From positions 1 to 64,000 of the forward strand of contig JAFSQF010000017.1 of assembly GCA_017446745.1 (NCBI GenBank): a DNA stretch of 64,000 bases. Reading direction: 5' to 3'. Numbering within the stretch: position 1 is the stretch's first letter; every line of letters begins with the position of its first letter. The stretch is from Bacteroidales bacterium. Lineage in GTDB: Bacteria > Bacteroidota > Bacteroidia > Bacteroidales > P3. Of the stretch, positions 61,176-64,000 are shown piece after piece. The notes under the pieces are model-generated. The model had not been told where the DNA came from. It saw nothing but the letters and a program-made list of their open reading frames with translations, and did not search any database. Position numbers and translations under genes: made by a program.

Positions 61176-62396
61176 ATGATTAACAAACTTCAACGCCGGA
61201 CGTTATCGCCTTGGCAAATGGCGGGGTATGCCCTCACACTGCTCGTGGGTCTGGTCATAGTGTTGCTTGTGCTTCAGATCTATGCCGACGTGCGTCCGCT
61301 ACTGACCCAACAGACCGACGTCTTCAAGAACCACGCCGTCACCGTCTCGAAGAATATCTCGCTCTTCAAGACGGCTAATAAAGAAGCCATCTACTTCAAC
61401 GACAAGGAGCTCGACAGCCTCGAAAGCCAGCAGTTCGTCAAGAGTGTGGCGCGCTTCACGAGTGCGCAGTTCTCCGTCAATGCCTACATCAATGTGCCCG
61501 GTGGAGGACGGTTCAGCACCGACCTCTTCTTCGAGAGCGTCCCCGACCGTTTCCTCGACGTGCGGCCCGATGCATGGCTTTGGGATTCTGCTTCGTCGTT
61601 CCTGCCCATCATCATTCCCGAAGAATACCTGCAGCTCTACAATTTCGGCTTCGCCGAAAGCCAGTCGATGCCAGTCATCTCGCAGGGCATGGTGGAACAG
61701 ATCAGTTTCAACATCGTCATCCGCGGCAACGGCCAAAGCCGCACCTTCACCAGCCGCATCGTAGGCTTCTCGGGCAAAATCAACACCATCCTGGTGCCCG
61801 ACGACTTCCTGCAATGGGCCAACTGTCGCTATGGCGATGCTGCGGCAGCCCCACATGACATGCCACACCCGACGCCTGCGGCTCAGAGGCCTTCACGTTT
61901 GCTGGTGGAATTCGACGACGCCAGCGACCAGCGCATCCCCTCCTATTTCGAGAACCGCGGCCTCAACATCAGCCAAAGCGAACTGGAGAACAGCAAAATG
62001 GTCTTCCTTTTCCGCCTCGCCATGCTGGGTGTCTTCGTCATTGCCGTCATCATAGTTGTCCTTTCCGTAGCCATTATCATCATGAGCATGAATCTGGTGG
62101 TCCACAAAAACCGCAGCCTGTTCCTCAACCTCTACGCCATAGGCTACTCAGTGCCTCAGATAGCCCGCTACTACCAATGGCTGGTCAGCATCATCACGGC
62201 CCTCGATGTCGTCGCCGCCGCCATAGTGGCTATGCTGCTGCGTGGCCTGTACGTCAGGCGGCTGTCATCCATGTTCGCCACGGGCGGCAGCGGCGCACTC
62301 CTTTTCGTAGCCGCAGCGGTGCTTTGCATGGCACTTTTGGTGCTCTGCAATTGCTCTGTTCGTCGCATTGTACGAAAAACAGTGAGCCAAAATTAA
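61176..62396 (+). CDS. FtsX/MacB-like ABC transporter permease
   Basis: 406 residues. One N-terminal helix (MAGYALTLLVGLVIVLLVLQ), an extracytoplasmic domain of ~240 residues, then three helices near 280-400 (FVIAVIIVVLSVAIIIMSMN and two more). This is the four-helix FtsX/MacB layout. The cytoplasmic elbow sequence NRSLFLNLYAIGYSVPQIARYY resembles the coupling helix of that family. It is the likely membrane partner of the ATPase encoded 113 bases upstream. The extracytoplasmic domain is not one I can assign, so the substrate is unknown. Confidence 0.78.
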   Translation: MINKLQRRTLSPWQMAGYALTLLVGLVIVLLVLQIYADVRPLLTQQTDVFKNHAVTVSKNISLFKTANKEAIYFNDKELDSLESQQFVKSVARFTSAQFSVNAYINVPGGGRFSTDLFFESVPDRFLDVRPDAWLWDSASSFLPIIIPEEYLQLYNFGFAESQSMPVISQGMVEQISFNIVIRGNGQSRTFTSRIVGFSGKINTILVPDDFLQWANCRYGDAAAAPHDMPHPTPAAQRPSRLLVEFDDASDQRIPSYFENRGLNISQSELENSKMVFLFRLAMLGVFVIAVIIVVLSVAIIIMSMNLVVHKNRSLFLNLYAIGYSVPQIARYYQWLVSIITALDVVAAAIVAMLLRGLYVRRLSSMFATGGSGALLFVAAAVLCMALLVLCNCSVRRIVRKTVSQN

Positions 62397-62405
62397 AATA
62401 ATTAT

Positions 62406-62413
62406 TATCTTTG
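62406..62413 (+). promoter_or_regulatory. -7 box before the small outer-membrane protein gene
   Basis: TATCTTTG followed by CA, 55 bases before the start codon. No -33 motif at the right spacing. Confidence 0.5.
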
Positions 62414-62467
62414 CATTTCCGAAACTTGCATTTCATTGTCGTTTAATAATGCTTTAAAATATTGTTT

Positions 62468-63058
62468 ATGAAACCTGTAAGGATAATTTTTCTTCTTTTG
62501 GCTTTTGCCATTTCGTTCGTTGCAAACGCCCAATACCGTCAGGACCACGCCAAGGTGGAGTATATGTTCAAGGCCGAAGCGGGCTACCTGCCCTACATTG
62601 CCAATCTCGGCGACGAGGGTGGCGACGGCTATATACTGAACGATATGCAGCATGCCGTCAACGTCAACGTTATCAACGGCATCAACATCAACCAGGATTT
62701 CTTCCTGGGCTTGGGACTGGGCTATAATTTCGTTGCCAAACCTGCCGACATCGGAGGCCTGAATATCAGCGCCGGCTCCCATTGCCCCATGGCTTTCCTC
62801 AATTTCGACTTCCGCCCCCTCAACGAGGAATGGGCCCCCATGTTCGAAACCAAGTTGGGAGCCTCCTACCTGATGAGCGACGGCCCCTACGGCAACACCT
62901 TAAAGCCATACATCGAGATAGCCACCGGCTTCAACTGGTTCTTCAGCCACGAAGTGCGCAATATGGAGCGCAACTACAAGAGCCTTTATCTCACCGTCGG
63001 CTTCGCCTACACCCAGCAAACCTGCTTCATCCCCATCCGCCTCGGCATCAGACTATAG
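62468..63058 (+). CDS. Small outer-membrane beta-barrel-like protein
   Basis: 196 residues from ATG 62468. The signal peptide (MKPVRIIFLLLAFAISFVAN, cut after NAQ) is followed by strands with alternating hydrophobic residues and Gly, such as INQDFFLGLGLGYNFVA and SLYLTVGFAYTQQTCFIPIR. The C-terminus GIRL is close to a barrel end. It resembles small OmpA/OmpW-like barrels of Bacteroidota, but I cannot name the family. It lies 74 bases before rbfA. Confidence 0.65.
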   Translation: MKPVRIIFLLLAFAISFVANAQYRQDHAKVEYMFKAEAGYLPYIANLGDEGGDGYILNDMQHAVNVNVINGININQDFFLGLGLGYNFVAKPADIGGLNISAGSHCPMAFLNFDFRPLNEEWAPMFETKLGASYLMSDGPYGNTLKPYIEIATGFNWFFSHEVRNMERNYKSLYLTVGFAYTQQTCFIPIRLGIRL

Positions 63059-63132
63059 GCAAGGAACTTTTCGCATTCTGCAAAACAACAAGCATCTTTT
63101 CGTCTTATCCGTAGACAAACAAACAGTTCACA

Positions 63133-63513
63133 ATGGATTCCACCCGACAAAATAAAATCTCACGGCTCATACAGCAGGACCTGGGCGACATTTTCCTGAA
63201 AGACATGAAGCCGAAAATCGGCAATTCGCTCATCACCGTCACCAAGGTACGCGTCACCAGCGACCTCTCCATCGCACGCGTCTATCTCAGCATCTTCCCC
63301 GTGGGCACCATGCCTGTCACCGCCGACACCCCGGCAGGCACCAAGGCCGACACCCAGCTGGTAATCAACGCCATCCTCACTCATGCCGGCGACATCCGCC
63401 GGCGCTTAGGCCTCCGTGAAGGCAAACAATTGCGCATCATCCCCGAACTACAGTTCTTCCTCGACGATTCCCTCGACTATATCGAGAACATCGAACGTCT
63501 GCTGAAAAGCTGA
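63133..63513 (+). CDS. rbfA: Ribosome-binding factor A
   Basis: 126 residues. RbfA binds the 30S subunit and is needed for maturation of the 16S rRNA 5' end. Family features: the N-terminal QNKISRLIQQDLGDIFLKD, the KH-like core ITVTKVRVTSDLSIARVYLS, and the ending RIIPELQFFLDDSLDYIENI. An insertion rich in Thr and Pro (~62-78) breaks the usual spacing. An FtsX-type permease gene starts two bases after its stop, a linkage also found in other Bacteroidota. Confidence 0.93.
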   Translation: MDSTRQNKISRLIQQDLGDIFLKDMKPKIGNSLITVTKVRVTSDLSIARVYLSIFPVGTMPVTADTPAGTKADTQLVINAILTHAGDIRRRLGLREGKQLRIIPELQFFLDDSLDYIENIERLLKS

Positions 63514-63515
63514 CC

Positions 63516-64000
63516 ATGGCCCCACAACAAGCCTCAAACACGCCCACCTCTCGCCTGACCCTGTTCATGGCCTTCCGCTACCTCTTCTCGCGCAAGGAGA
63601 AGACGGTAATAAATCTCATTTCCTGGATCTCCCTCGCCGGCATCTCCGTCAGCACCACGGCTCTGATTGTCGTCATGTCGGTCTACAACGGCATTGGTAT
63701 GCTCACCCAGTCGCTCTTCAATGTTTTCGACCCCGAGCTTATCATCGAGCCAACGCAGGGCAAGACATTCCGCACCAGCCAGATCAACTATGACGCAATC
63801 ATCGACAACAAGTATGTCGCCAATGTCTCCGAAATCGTTGAGGAGAACGCCTGGCTGACCCTGCGTCAGGCCGAGAGCATCGTTCTATTGCGTGGCGTTG
63901 ACGAGGACTATGGGCACGCCTCCGGCCTCGACACCCTGCTCTACGACGGCAACTATCTGCTGAAGCAGACAGGCAATGAAGCCGACGTATACTTCATGCT
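63516..64000 (+). CDS. FtsX/LolE-like ABC permease, N-terminal part (runs off the window)
   Basis: Only the first ~161 residues are visible. The N-terminus MAPQQASNTPTSRLTLFMAF leads into RYLFSRKEKTVINLISWISL and a membrane helix (AGISVSTTALIVVMSVYNG), then an extracytoplasmic domain (FDPELIIEPTQGKTF...). This fits the LolE/MacB-type permeases commonly encoded after rbfA in Bacteroidota, which act in lipoprotein release or related transport. The frame stays open to the end of the window. Confidence 0.8.
   Translation, partial: MAPQQASNTPTSRLTLFMAFRYLFSRKEKTVINLISWISLAGISVSTTALIVVMSVYNGIGMLTQSLFNVFDPELIIEPTQGKTFRTSQINYDAIIDNKYVANVSEIVEENAWLTLRQAESIVLLRGVDEDYGHASGLDTLLYDGNYLLKQTGNEADVYFM

Overview
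The window is a stretch of chromosome from a member of the Bacteroidota, most likely an uncultured gut- or rumen-type Bacteroidales. The evidence is: promoters of the Bacteroidota form (TTTG, about 20 bases, TAnnTTTG) in front of many genes; mostly weak Shine-Dalgarno sites; a type IX secretion (T9SS) C-terminal sorting domain and a T9SS plug-type protein; the Bacteroidota gene order rpmG - DUF4295 - ftsY - rimO; and families largely confined to the phylum (DUF5020, DUF4836, glycine-lipid acyltransferases). Coding DNA is GC-rich and intergenic DNA is AT-rich. No rRNA, tRNA, phage, IS transposase or cas gene was seen.

Layout. 0.7-2.9 kb: outer-membrane DUF5020 protein plus an NCS2 purine permease. 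3.9-17.2 kb: one promoter followed by three secreted or envelope genes, namely a beta-barrel-like protein, a 2970-residue giant protein with a TANFOR-like N-terminus, and a fibronectin-III repeat protein. 17.8-20.6 kb: T9SS plug protein and tilS. 20.7-32.7 kb: a 3991-residue T9SS cargo protein on the minus strand. 33.0-37.4 kb (minus): rlmB, glsA-glsB-engB and a small heat-shock protein. 38-42 kb: rpmG, DUF4295, ftsY, rimO, DUF177, rpmF. 42.6-48.9 kb: a YitT-type membrane protein and two adenosylcobalamin enzymes (mutB, nrdJ). 49.3-52.7 kb: an anti-sigma kinase, STAS antagonist, RelA/SpoT synthetase and (p)ppGpp-hydrolase/kinase fusion. 52.8-53.5 kb (minus): FMN-binding lipoprotein and a small membrane protein. 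54-64 kb: SPFH protein, an IVS-like element, Arc-type regulator, two membrane proteins, NatAB-like ABC exporter, DUF4836 lipoprotein with a second ABC transporter, a small outer-membrane protein, rbfA and the start of an FtsX-type permease.

Genes that appear to work together are the 3.9-17.2 kb envelope operon, the alarmone/partner-switch cluster at 49.3-52.7 kb, glsA-glsB, and the two ABC transporter sets. The T9SS plug gene and the 12-kb T9SS cargo gene are close neighbours.

The intergenic DNA is unusually rich in palindromic and tandem repeats: 35-, 38-, 52- and 71-base arrays, dispersed hairpins with a fixed AGGA loop (two sets lie inside genes), and two copies of a MITE-like element with 13-base inverted ends. 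The best candidates for undescribed biology are the alarmone/partner-switch cluster, the giant-protein operon and the repeat families that enter coding sequence. All family assignments were made by reading; no database search was run.
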